This document shows, piece by piece, positions 39,254 through 47,527 of a DNA stretch of 64,000 nucleotides. Positions within the stretch are counted from its first letter, which is position 1; each line of letters begins with the position of its first letter. This DNA comes from Homoserinimonas sp044769865 (GTDB taxonomy: Bacteria > Actinomycetota > Actinomycetes > Actinomycetales > Microbacteriaceae): contig NZ_JBIZWA010000001.1 in NCBI RefSeq assembly GCF_044769865.1, positions 1,488,001 to 1,552,000 of the forward strand. The letters run 5' to 3'. The translations under genes and the position numbers were made by a program. The notes below the pieces were generated by a model. It did no database searches. It saw only the letters and a list, made by a program, of their open reading frames with translations, and was not told where the DNA came from.

Positions 39254-40485
39254 TGGCCACCGCGACGAAGGAGTTCGCCTACAAGGGCCGGGATGTCTCG
39301 GGCAAGGTCGTCAAGGGGCGACTCGAGGGCGCATCCGAGGGTGCGGTCATGGCCAAGTTGCGCGCCATGAACGTGACGCCCATCGACATCAGCGAGGCGG
39401 CGGCGGGAACGGGGCTCCAGAAGGAGATCTCGATCCCCGGCATGCAGAAGGGGGTCGGCCTCAAGGACCTCGCGATCATGGCACGCCAGATGGCGACCAT
39501 GACCTCCTCGGGGCTGTCGCTCATCCGCACGCTCACGATCCTGTCTGAGCAGACGGAGAACAAGACGCTCGCGTCAACCCTGTCGACGGTGCAGGCGGAT
39601 GTCGAGGCCGGCTTCGCGCTGTCGGCGGCGATGGCGAAGCATCCGAAGCACTTTCCGCCGCTGTTCATCAACCTCGTGCGGGCGGGTGAGGCGGGCGGCT
39701 TCCTCGAGGACACGCTCGTGTCGATCGCCGAGAACTACGAGACCGAGGTCAAACTCCGCGCGACAATCAAGTCGGCGCTGACCTACCCAGTTGCGGTGCT
39801 CTGCATCGCGGTGGTCGCGGTCATCGGCATGCTGATCTTCATCGTGCCCGTGTTTGAGACGATGTTCTCCGACCTGGGCGGCGACCTGCCGCTGCCGACC
39901 CAGTTCCTCGTGATCCTGTCGAAGAACATGGTGTGGGCCGGCCCGCTTTTGCTGGTGCTCAGCGTGATCTTCGTGTTCTGGTGGCGGGCGAACAAGAACA
40001 GCGACAAGGTGCGGGGCTTCCTCGACCCCTTGAAGCTCAAGATTCCGGTCTTCGGGCCGCTCTTCGCCAAGGTCGCCATCGCGCGCTTCACGCGCAACTT
40101 CGCGACCATGATGGGGGCGGGTGTGCCCATCCTGCAGTCGCTCAATATCGTGGGCGAGGCATCCGGCAACATGGTGATCGAGAACGCGCTCAAGAAGGTC
40201 TCCGACTCGGTGCGCTCGGGCAAGTCGGTCTCGGGGCCGCTCGCACTCGAGCCGGTGTTCCCGTCGATGGTGACGCAGATGATCGCCGTCGGTGAGGATG
40301 CCGGCGCCCTCGAGACCATGCTCAACAAGATCGCGGACTTCTATGACCAGGAGGTCGAGGCGACGGCGGAGCAGCTCACGGCGCTCATTGAGCCGCTCAT
40401 GATCGCCGTGATCGGCGCCGTCGTCGGCGGCATGATCGTGGCGCTCTACCTGCCGATCTTCAGCATATTCGAGCAGATCCAGTAG
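39253..40485 (+). CDS. pilC: Type IV pilus inner membrane platform protein PilC
   Basis: Polytopic GspF/PilC-family platform on which PilB and PilT act, 410 aa. It has two T2SSF cytoplasmic helical domains (GLKDLAIMARQMATMTSSGLSLIRTL and IARFTRNFATMMGAGVPILQSLNIV) and three transmembrane helices (about 173-195, 223-243 and near the C-terminus AVIGAVVGGMIVALYLPIF). The typical PVFETMFSDLGGDLPLPTQ loop is present. The ATG overlaps the pilT stop (TGATG). A weak GCCCC/GGGGC hairpin follows the stop before the pilA leader. Confidence 0.95.
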   Translation: MATATKEFAYKGRDVSGKVVKGRLEGASEGAVMAKLRAMNVTPIDISEAAAGTGLQKEISIPGMQKGVGLKDLAIMARQMATMTSSGLSLIRTLTILSEQTENKTLASTLSTVQADVEAGFALSAAMAKHPKHFPPLFINLVRAGEAGGFLEDTLVSIAENYETEVKLRATIKSALTYPVAVLCIAVVAVIGMLIFIVPVFETMFSDLGGDLPLPTQFLVILSKNMVWAGPLLLVLSVIFVFWWRANKNSDKVRGFLDPLKLKIPVFGPLFAKVAIARFTRNFATMMGAGVPILQSLNIVGEASGNMVIENALKKVSDSVRSGKSVSGPLALEPVFPSMVTQMIAVGEDAGALETMLNKIADFYDQEVEATAEQLTALIEPLMIAVIGAVVGGMIVALYLPIFSIFEQIQ

Positions 40486-40600
40486 CTGGCCCCACAACTG
40501 GGGGCGAGTTGCTGAGCATTCTCCTCGTTTGGGGGGCTTCCCTTCGTTGAACGGCATCCGCAACAATCGTCCACAGGGGGTCTGAACTTTTGGGGGGCCA

Positions 40601-40625
40601 CCTGTCCGAAGTCATCACAGACAGG
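40601..40625 (+). promoter_or_regulatory. Hairpin that can cover the pilA ribosome site
   Basis: CCTGTC (40601-40606) pairs with GACAGG (40620-40625). The right arm overlaps the first bases of the pilA ribosome site AGGAAGAG (40623-40630), ahead of the ATG at 40637. The 151-base gap before pilA also has two G6 tracts (40531-40536, 40592-40597); no convincing separate pilA promoter was found. Confidence 0.45.
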
Positions 40626-40636
40626 AAGAGATCATC

Positions 40637-41080
40637 ATGATCAGCACGATCAACAACGCAATCGCCAAGAAGCGCGAGGACGGCGAGAAGGGCTTCACCC
40701 TGATCGAGCTCCTCGTCGTCATCCTCATCATCGGCGTCCTCGCCGCGATCGCCATCCCGGCGTTCCTGAACCAGCGCCAGGGTGCGTGGCAGTCGCAGGT
40801 CGAGTCCGACCTGAAGAACGCCGCCATCGCTGCCGAGCAGATCGCGATTGAGAACAACGGCGCGTACCCGTCCGCAGCGGAGACAGTCTCCACGACGGCC
40901 GGTGTGGTCGACGCGGACTGGTCTGATGCTGGCTTCAACGCTACGCCCGACGTTGGCATCGCCTACGCACCCATCGCTGACGGGTACACCCTGACTGGAA
41001 CGCACGCTCAGCGCACTGGTGACACTTGGGTCTACAACAGCACGACGGGGAACACGACTTTCACCGCCGCGACCCCGTAG
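40637..41080 (+). CDS. pilA: Type IV major pilin (prepilin)
   Basis: Prepilin of 147 aa forming the pilus shaft. A 19-residue charged leader ends in KG before the cut, then FTLIELLVVILIIGVLAAIAIPAF with the key Glu5 of mature pilin. The predicted mature chain is 128 aa. No cysteine is present, so there is no disulfide loop as in many diderm pilins. A good AGGAAGAG ribosome site precedes the ATG. It is followed by a strong hairpin, which should limit read-through into the minor pilins and raise the PilA ratio. Confidence 0.95.
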   Translation: MISTINNAIAKKREDGEKGFTLIELLVVILIIGVLAAIAIPAFLNQRQGAWQSQVESDLKNAAIAAEQIAIENNGAYPSAAETVSTTAGVVDADWSDAGFNATPDVGIAYAPIADGYTLTGTHAQRTGDTWVYNSTTGNTTFTAATP

Positions 41081-41097
41081 CGGGAACAACGCAATAG

Positions 41098-41129
41098 ATG
41101 CGGGCCGTCGCTCCGGCGGCGGCCCGCAT
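41098..41129 (+). terminator. Terminator/attenuator hairpin between pilA and minor pilin genes
   Basis: A 14-base stem with one G-U pair (ATGCGGGCCGTCGC / GCGGCGGCCCGCAT) and a TCCG loop begins 17 bases after the pilA stop. Only TTCG follows, so partial termination or mRNA 3'-end protection is likely. Confidence 0.75.
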
Positions 41130-41181
41130 TCGCGTCCGGGGGGACGCACACCAGCAGCATCAATCCAACCGGGGGGTGAGG

Positions 41182-42432
41182 ATGTTCCAGACGATTCGAC
41201 GCAGGCTCGATTGCCGGCATGAGGGAGGCTTCTCCCTCATCGAGGTCGTCATGGCGATGTTCATCTTCGCCCTTGTCTCGACCGGCATCATGTACTCGCT
41301 CCTATCAATCCTCGCCGTCTCCCGCGACAATCGAGCACGCCAGGTCGCCACCAACCTCGCCGCTGAGGAAATCGACGCGGCTCGTGGGGTGAGCGACATC
41401 GTCAACGACCTCGTGCCGACGACCTCGGTCCGTGAGCTCAACGGCGACAGGTACGTCATCACTCGAACGGTCGAGTGGGTGAGCGATGCGGCGTCGAGTC
41501 TCAGCTGCGGTGCCTCGCCGGCGGGGGAGAAGCTGCAGTACAAGAAGGTCAACGTCGAGGTGACCTGGGACAACATGCGGTCCAATCGTCCTGCTCGGGC
41601 GGACACCGTCATCAACCCCACCGAGCGTGTCAATGATCCGACCAAGGGCACCATCCTCATGTCGGTCATCAGCTCCGACGGCACCGGCACGCAGGGCGTC
41701 GCCGTATCCGCCTCGCCTGGCCTCGGTTCGTCCGTGGCCCCAACCGACTCGCTCGGATGCGCCTTCGCGCTCAAGGTCAATCCAGGTACGTACACGGTCA
41801 ACCTCGCGAAGAGTGGGCATGTCAACGAGAAGAACGAGCCGACCGCCTCTCGTTCGGGGGTTGTCATCACGCCCGGGTCGACCACCTCTCTCGCGTTCGA
41901 ATACGACGAGGCCGCACGGTACTCGATAGCGGTTCCCGCACTCGCTGGGCCGGGAGCGGCCGAGTCTCCGTCGCCGCACAAGTTCAGCTTCATCAACACC
42001 TATCGCACGCATGTGGCCACCGGTTCGTCGCACAACATGTATCCGCGCTCGGCCGGTTACACAGTGGTGGCAGGCGACGCAGCAACCTGCCCCGCCGCTG
42101 ACCCCGCCAACTGGCCCGCAAGCCCCGACGGATCACTGGTCCCTGCTCCGCTCGAGCCCGTACCGAGTCAGCCAGGCGACTCCGTCAGCGTTGACGTTCC
42201 CATGGCGACGGTGACGGTCACGGGTGCTTCGGGTTGGCAGCTCCGCGCGGTGTCTCGCGCCGGCGCGGCAGGAGGAGACTGCAGCAGCCCCGTGACGCTC
42301 ACCTTCCCCGCAGGCGGCGGGGGTGCCCGCACATTGGCTCTCCCCTACGGGGCATGGGACATCTCGAGGGCAACGTGGCCATACAACGCGGTTACCTCCG
42401 TGACACTCGACCCGAGAGTGCCCGCACCGTGA
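41182..42432 (+). CDS. Large minor pilin with carboxypeptidase-regulatory-like region (PilV-like)
   Basis: Prepilin-like protein of 416 aa, far larger than PilA. The leader MFQTIRRRLDCRHEGG is cut before FSLIEVVMAMFIFALV, with Glu5 present. Residues about 150-265 read like an immunoglobulin/carboxypeptidase-regulatory fold (TILMSVISSDGTGTQGVAVSASPG, CAFALKVNPGTYTVNLAKSG). Such domains suggest a surface-exposed tip or adhesion role. The ATG at 41182 follows a G-rich GGGGGGTGAGG stretch. Its stop overlaps the next gene's GTG (GTGA). The symbol pilV is not certain. Confidence 0.85.
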   Translation: MFQTIRRRLDCRHEGGFSLIEVVMAMFIFALVSTGIMYSLLSILAVSRDNRARQVATNLAAEEIDAARGVSDIVNDLVPTTSVRELNGDRYVITRTVEWVSDAASSLSCGASPAGEKLQYKKVNVEVTWDNMRSNRPARADTVINPTERVNDPTKGTILMSVISSDGTGTQGVAVSASPGLGSSVAPTDSLGCAFALKVNPGTYTVNLAKSGHVNEKNEPTASRSGVVITPGSTTSLAFEYDEAARYSIAVPALAGPGAAESPSPHKFSFINTYRTHVATGSSHNMYPRSAGYTVVAGDAATCPAADPANWPASPDGSLVPAPLEPVPSQPGDSVSVDVPMATVTVTGASGWQLRAVSRAGAAGGDCSSPVTLTFPAGGGGARTLALPYGAWDISRATWPYNAVTSVTLDPRVPAP

Positions 42433-43124
42433 GCGTCTTGAATGCGGGTCGCCTGCGCCACGACGAGAACGGCTTCAGCCTTCCCGAGCTCATCACTGCG
42501 ATGGCAGTCTTCGGCATTCTGATGACTCTCGTGTTGACATTCGTGGTCTCCTTCTCGCAGACCTTCCATAAGGAGCGTTCGGCAGCCGACAGCACGAACG
42601 TCGCGGCGATAGGCATGAACTCCGTGACGAAGGTCATTCGTTCGGGCACGACGCTCACGCAGCCGGACCGTGCGATCTTCGTGCGTGCCGAGCGTGAGGA
42701 ACTCATCATGTACACGTACCTGGCTGACACTGCGACGAGCCCAAAGCCCATCAGGGTACGCCTCAGCATCGATGGGGACCGCCAGCTTCGCGAGTCCCGC
42801 TGGAACCCCTCGTCATCCTCGGCACCTTGGACATTTCCCGCTGTCACGGCACCCGTCGCGTCGAGCCGAGTCGTCGCCCGCAAGATCATCGCTCCGACGG
42901 CCGCGCAGGTCGCCGCGGGCCAGTCTTACCTCTTCACTTACCTCGATTCGAACGGCAACGAGATGGCGACCCCGGTGCCGGCCGACCAGCGAGGCAATAT
43001 CGCGACGGTAAGGGTCACGATGACGGTGCAGGCCGATGATACGGCGCGCACCCCGCCCGTGACTCTGCAGAATCGCGTAGGGATGCCGAACCTGACCGAC
43101 TCCAGATTGGGGCTGAACGGATGA
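42429..43124 (+). CDS. Minor pilin, PilW/GspJ-like prepilin
   Basis: Prepilin-like protein of 231 aa. The leader MSVLNAGRLRHDENG is followed by FSLPELITAMAVFGILMTLVLTFVV, with Glu5 kept and a proline at position 4 of the mature chain. The body is beta-rich and contains MNSVTKVIRSGTTLTQPDRAIFV, typical of GspJ/PilW-type minor pilins that prime assembly. It overlaps both neighbours by four bases (GTGA and ATGA), so it is translated with them. Confidence 0.85.
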   Translation: MSVLNAGRLRHDENGFSLPELITAMAVFGILMTLVLTFVVSFSQTFHKERSAADSTNVAAIGMNSVTKVIRSGTTLTQPDRAIFVRAEREELIMYTYLADTATSPKPIRVRLSIDGDRQLRESRWNPSSSSAPWTFPAVTAPVASSRVVARKIIAPTAAQVAAGQSYLFTYLDSNGNEMATPVPADQRGNIATVRVTMTVQADDTARTPPVTLQNRVGMPNLTDSRLGLNG

Positions 43125-44917
43125 TCCGCCTACGAGCTCTTCGACTTCGACTGTGGGGCGGCGCGGAGGACGGCATCGCGATGGTGACCGTCATCGCCAT
43201 CACCGCCGTCCTCGCCACCTTCGTCATCGCGGGCATCGCGGTCTCGGTCGGCACCATGAAGAAGTCCCACAACGATCAGGACTGGAACGGCGCACTCGCT
43301 GCCGCCTATGCGGGCGTCGAGGACTACCAGAGCAAGCTCGCCAATGACCCAAGCTATGTTCGGTTCGGCAACGCCGCATCTCCGTTCACGGCCTCGCCGG
43401 CGAGTTCTGTCTCGACGCCGCACGTGCCGAACCCAGCGTTCGGCTTAGGCACTGCTGGCACCTGGGCCGAGGTACCCGGCAGCGATGGTACGGCGCACTT
43501 CCGTTACGAGGTCAACAACTCGAGCTACTACACGAATGGGGCATTGACGCTTCGCTCGACGGGGCGAGTGGGAGACGTGACTCGCACGATCTACGCCGAC
43601 CTCAAGCAGAGCGGCTTCGTCGACTACGTCTACTTCACCAATTACGAGACGATCGACCCGTTCAACACGTCCAGCGCCTGCTACGCCTACGCCTACGAGG
43701 GCCGCCCCTCATCCTGCAGCAAGATCAACTTTGCCTCCGGCGACGAGATCGATGGGCCCGTCCACTCCAATGACCGCATGGTCATCGAATGTGGGGCGAC
43801 CTTCCGCAGTCCAGTGACTACTGCCTACAATCCGGCTCCGCCTGCGATCAAGTACGAGAAGGCGACCGCTGGTTCGTGCACGCCGAACTTCGCGGGTGGC
43901 GTCGCGCCGACCTATGCGGGCAACCTGCCCATCCCGCCGACCAACTCGGAGATGCGCAAGGAGACGCGTTTCGACCTGCCCACCGAGGTGCCGCTTCCAG
44001 GATGCCTCTACACGGGGCCCACGAGCATCCAGTTCCACAGCGACGGCACCATGACGGTCAGGTCGCCTTGGACGAAGTTCACGCAGGTGCAGGCATCGGG
44101 GCCGGGTCGTAATCCGAACACACCGACGGCTAATTACTGTGGCACGCCAGGCACATCGTCGGGACGGCTCGGCCACATGAACGGCCAGCGCATCGCGGTG
44201 CCGAACAACAACCTGATCTTTGTGCAGAACGTGCCCGGCCTCGCGTCAGACGTCAACTACTCCTCCCCGAGCACGTCGCTGCGTCTTGGGGGTGGGTACT
44301 CTGCCCCGGCAGCGTGCTCGGGCACGGTGAACCGCAACAACCTCGGCTATCCCGTGAACAACGAAGATGCGCCCGACAACGCCTACATGTGTCGCAACGG
44401 TGACGTCTTCATAAGCGGAGTGCTCGAGGGGCGCGTCACAGTGACGGCGGAGAACAACATCTACGTTGTGGGCGACGTCACCTACGACGATGTCGACCGC
44501 GACGCCCTTGGCCTTGTCGGCCAGAATGCGGTCATTGTTTGGAACCCCGTGCGCAACAAGAGCTATATCGGAATGTCCAGCGGTATGCGCGCGTACTCGG
44601 GCAACTGCATCTCTGGCTACTGCAACACCAACCGGTCCATCCAAGCGGCCATACTCTCGGTACAGCACACCTTCATGGTGCAGAACACGGACGTCACGTC
44701 CGGAAACCGTGGCGACCTGCGTGTGTATGGGTCCATCGCCCAGATGTTCCGCGGCGTTGTGCGTTGGCAGAGCGGTTACACGAAGGACTACGTCTATGAC
44801 AAGAAATTCCGCTACACCGCGCCGCCCAAGTTCCTGACGCCGGCGAGTACCACCTATGGTGTTTCCACGTGGGTTGAGGTCAACCCCGTATTCAACCCGG
44901 ATGGCACCTATCGATGA
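43121..44917 (+). CDS. Large PilX-like pilus assembly protein
   Basis: Protein of 598 aa with a PilX_N-type membrane helix (residues 18-42, EDGIAMVTVIAITAVLATFVIAGIAV) but no Glu at the pilin +5 position. The exported region is long, rich in Asn, Thr, Tyr and paired Cys, with GDEIDGPVHSNDRMVI, YVVGDVTYDD, NAVIVWNPV and YGSIAQMFRGVV; these stretches resemble secreted pilus-associated proteins called DUF4900/PilX-like. It could cap the minor pilin complex as a tip adhesin. It is overlapped by four bases at both ends. Function is inferred from position and architecture. Confidence 0.8.
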   Translation: MIRLRALRLRLWGGAEDGIAMVTVIAITAVLATFVIAGIAVSVGTMKKSHNDQDWNGALAAAYAGVEDYQSKLANDPSYVRFGNAASPFTASPASSVSTPHVPNPAFGLGTAGTWAEVPGSDGTAHFRYEVNNSSYYTNGALTLRSTGRVGDVTRTIYADLKQSGFVDYVYFTNYETIDPFNTSSACYAYAYEGRPSSCSKINFASGDEIDGPVHSNDRMVIECGATFRSPVTTAYNPAPPAIKYEKATAGSCTPNFAGGVAPTYAGNLPIPPTNSEMRKETRFDLPTEVPLPGCLYTGPTSIQFHSDGTMTVRSPWTKFTQVQASGPGRNPNTPTANYCGTPGTSSGRLGHMNGQRIAVPNNNLIFVQNVPGLASDVNYSSPSTSLRLGGGYSAPAACSGTVNRNNLGYPVNNEDAPDNAYMCRNGDVFISGVLEGRVTVTAENNIYVVGDVTYDDVDRDALGLVGQNAVIVWNPVRNKSYIGMSSGMRAYSGNCISGYCNTNRSIQAAILSVQHTFMVQNTDVTSGNRGDLRVYGSIAQMFRGVVRWQSGYTKDYVYDKKFRYTAPPKFLTPASTTYGVSTWVEVNPVFNPDGTYR

Positions 44918-45771
44918 TCGCCCTGACGTTGGCCGCTGACCCCGCCGTGGCGGCCACCGTGATCGTCTTGGCCGGCATCCTTGGTCTCATCATCGGGTCC
45001 TTCCTCAACGTGGTCATCTGGCGGGTGCCGCGACGGGAGTCGCTCAGCGAGAAGGGCAGCGCGTGCCCCAAGTGCGGGCACCCCATCCGCTGGCGTGACA
45101 ACGTGCCCGTGTTCGGCTGGGTGCTCCTGCGCGGGCGCTGCCGTGACTGCGGCGAGAAGATCTCACCCCGCTACCCGGCCGTAGAACTGCTGACCGGGGC
45201 CGTCTTCGCGGCAGTCGCCGCCTGGATGCTCAGTCCGATCGGCCCAGTCATGCCCGAGGCCATGCCCGCGCAACTCGTGGCGCTCGTCGCATTCCTCTAT
45301 CTGGCGTCCATCTCGATCGCGCTCGCCTTCATCGACCTCGACACCCACACGCTGCCCAACCGCATCGTGCTGCCCGCATACCTCGTCGGGGGAGCGCTAC
45401 TGGTCGTCGCATCCGTGCTCGCCGGCACGCCGGATGCCATCATCCGCGCCCTCATCGCGATGGCCGCCATGTTCGTCGCCTACCTCGTGATGGCGCTCGC
45501 CTACCCCGGCGGCATGGGACTCGGCGACGTCAAGCTCGCTGGGGTGCTCGGTCTCTACCTCGGCTGGATCGGCTGGGGAGCCCTCCTGGTCGGCGCATTC
45601 GCGGCCTTCGTTCTGGGGGGTCTCTTTTCGATCGTTTTGCTTGCGCTTCGCCGAGTGAACCGCAAGAGTGGGATTCCATTCGGGCCCTGGATGTTGGGGG
45701 GCGCGTGGGTGGGGGTCTTCATGGGGGAGATCCTGTGGCGGTCATATCTGTCACTGTTCGGCCTGGCCTGA
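44914..45771 (+). CDS. pilD: Prepilin peptidase / N-methyltransferase
   Basis: Aspartate membrane protease of 285 aa that cuts and methylates the prepilins. The N-terminal cytoplasmic domain binds zinc through CPKC and CRDC. The two catalytic aspartates are in FIDLDTHTLPNRIVLP and the GxGD motif GGMGLGDVKLAG. About seven transmembrane helices are visible. The ATG overlaps the PilX-like gene stop (ATGA). Two G6 tracts lie inside the gene (45615-45620, 45696-45701). It is the only prepilin peptidase in the window. Confidence 0.95.
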   Translation: MIALTLAADPAVAATVIVLAGILGLIIGSFLNVVIWRVPRRESLSEKGSACPKCGHPIRWRDNVPVFGWVLLRGRCRDCGEKISPRYPAVELLTGAVFAAVAAWMLSPIGPVMPEAMPAQLVALVAFLYLASISIALAFIDLDTHTLPNRIVLPAYLVGGALLVVASVLAGTPDAIIRALIAMAAMFVAYLVMALAYPGGMGLGDVKLAGVLGLYLGWIGWGALLVGAFAAFVLGGLFSIVLLALRRVNRKSGIPFGPWMLGGAWVGVFMGEILWRSYLSLFGLA

Positions 45772-45806
45772 AGGTCGAACGCGTAATTGGGGGGAAGGGC
45801 TGAACC

Positions 45807-46850
45807 ATGGCCAAACGCATAGTGGGGGTCGACATCGGCAACGATGCGATCCGCGCCGTCGAGGTGCTCGATCCTGCGGGCGCGCGCCCGACGATCGAGC
45901 GATTCCATGAGGTGCCGCTGCCTGAGGGTGCTGCCCGCAGCGGTGACGTGCTCGAGGTTCACACCGTCTCGGCGAGCCTCAAGCGGCTGTGGAGCGAGGG
46001 TGGCTTCAAGAGCAAGTCGGTCGCCCTCGGCATGGGTAACCAGCGAGTGCTGGCCCGTGACCTCACGGTGCCCCGGATGCCGCTGGCCCGCATCCGCGAG
46101 TCCCTCCCGTTCCAGGTGCAGGAGATGCTGCCGGTGCCGGTTGCGGATGCCCTCCTCGACTTCTACCCCGTCTCCGAGGCGGAGGGAGAGAACGGCCCCG
46201 TCATCAACGGCCTCCTCGTCGCCGCCATCAAGGACGCCGTCATGGCCAACGTCAACGCGGTCGAGCTCGCCGGACTCGCACCCGTCGAGGTCGACCTCAT
46301 TCCCTTCGCACTCACGCGCGTGCATGTTCGCGGTGAACAATCGCAGGGCACGACGGCCCTCATCGACATCGGCGCGACGACCACCAACGTTGTGATCGCG
46401 ACCAATGGCATCCCGCAGTTCGTGCGCATCATCCCCGCGGGCGGCGACGACATCACGACCGCGCTCGTGCAGCGCCTCGACATGGCACACGACATCGCGG
46501 AGCAGGTCAAGCGCCGGCTCGGCATCATCACGGCGGGTGCCGCACCCGAGCATCGTCCCGCGATCGAGGTCATCTACGAGTCGACAGGCCAGCTGCTCAA
46601 CGGCCTCCGCAACACGCTCAACTACTTCGTCAACTCTCACCCCAACGACCCGATCGTGCGGATCGTGCTGACGGGTGGCGGGGCGCAGCTGCCAGGCTTC
46701 TCGGCTGCACTCTTTGAACTGACACGTGTCGCCGTCGTCGCGAACGACTCCTTCAGTGGCGTCAAGGTCGCGAAGTCTGCCGAGGCGGGCATCGGCCATT
46801 CCGACAGCTACTCGGTCGCACTCGGACTCGCCCTGGGGAGCAAGGCATGA
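45807..46850 (+). CDS. pilM: Type IV pilus assembly protein PilM
   Basis: Actin-like cytoplasmic ATPase-fold protein of 347 aa that joins PilN to the motor. It starts VGVDIGNDAIRAVEV (phosphate 1 loop) and contains LIDIGATTTNVVIATNG (phosphate 2) and IVLTGGGAQLPGF (adenosine loop), with LPFQVQEMLP typical of PilM. The ATG at 45807 is preceded by a G6 tract and AAGGG. Its stop overlaps pilN by four bases. Confidence 0.95.
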   Translation: MAKRIVGVDIGNDAIRAVEVLDPAGARPTIERFHEVPLPEGAARSGDVLEVHTVSASLKRLWSEGGFKSKSVALGMGNQRVLARDLTVPRMPLARIRESLPFQVQEMLPVPVADALLDFYPVSEAEGENGPVINGLLVAAIKDAVMANVNAVELAGLAPVEVDLIPFALTRVHVRGEQSQGTTALIDIGATTTNVVIATNGIPQFVRIIPAGGDDITTALVQRLDMAHDIAEQVKRRLGIITAGAAPEHRPAIEVIYESTGQLLNGLRNTLNYFVNSHPNDPIVRIVLTGGGAQLPGFSAALFELTRVAVVANDSFSGVKVAKSAEAGIGHSDSYSVALGLALGSKA

Positions 46851-47527
46851 GCGCCAAGGACAACGTCGTCGTCGTTGGCGGCGAACCCAGGATCGACTTC
46901 CTCCCGCCCGAGATCCGCGAGAAGAAGAAGGCGCGTCGCACCATCCGCAGCCTGGTCCTCCTCGTTGTCATGGTGATCGTCGTCTGTGTTGTCGCGTACG
47001 TCGGGGCGACGTCGCTCGCCGTGACGTCACAGGTGCGGCTGGCCGCCGAGCAAGAGCGCACTCAGGAACTGCTGAGAAACCAGGCCGCGTTCTCTGACGT
47101 TCGCCAGTTGAAGCAGACCGTGGAAGCCGCTCAGGATGCCCGCATCGTCGCATCCGGCAACGAGATCATGTGGAAGCCCATCGTGGACGCTGCGCTGGCG
47201 GTCCTGCCTGCGGGTGAGGAGCTGATGGAGCTGAATATCGACTCCTATGTCGTCGGCGAGGCGCCGGCAGCTCCTGAGGACCTGCAGATCACCTCGCAGG
47301 CCACCATCGAGTTCAAACTGAGGTTCGACCGCGTGAGGACCATCGCCGACTGGGCCGACCGACTGGCGGAACTTCCCCAGGTCGCCGGTGTGTCGTTCGG
47401 GGGAGCCGTGCTCGACGAAACGACCGGAGTCTACGAAGCGGTTGTGATTGTCCACGTTGACGAGAGCCAGTTCGAACGGCGCTACTTCTTGACACCTCGC
47501 CCTGAGACAGAGGAGGGAACCCAGTGA
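46847..47527 (+). CDS. pilN: Type IV pilus assembly protein PilN
   Basis: Bitopic membrane protein of 226 aa. The N-terminal cytoplasmic part has the PilM-binding-type motif RIDFLPPEIREKKKARR near residues 14-30, then one transmembrane helix (LVLLVVMVIVVCVVAYVGATSLAV), a coiled coil (AAEQERTQELLRNQAAFSDVRQLKQTVEAA) and a ferredoxin-like outer domain. It overlaps pilM and pilO by four bases each (ATGA, GTGA). The assignment rests on topology, motif and gene order. Confidence 0.9.
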   Translation: MSAKDNVVVVGGEPRIDFLPPEIREKKKARRTIRSLVLLVVMVIVVCVVAYVGATSLAVTSQVRLAAEQERTQELLRNQAAFSDVRQLKQTVEAAQDARIVASGNEIMWKPIVDAALAVLPAGEELMELNIDSYVVGEAPAAPEDLQITSQATIEFKLRFDRVRTIADWADRLAELPQVAGVSFGGAVLDETTGVYEAVVIVHVDESQFERRYFLTPRPETEEGTQ

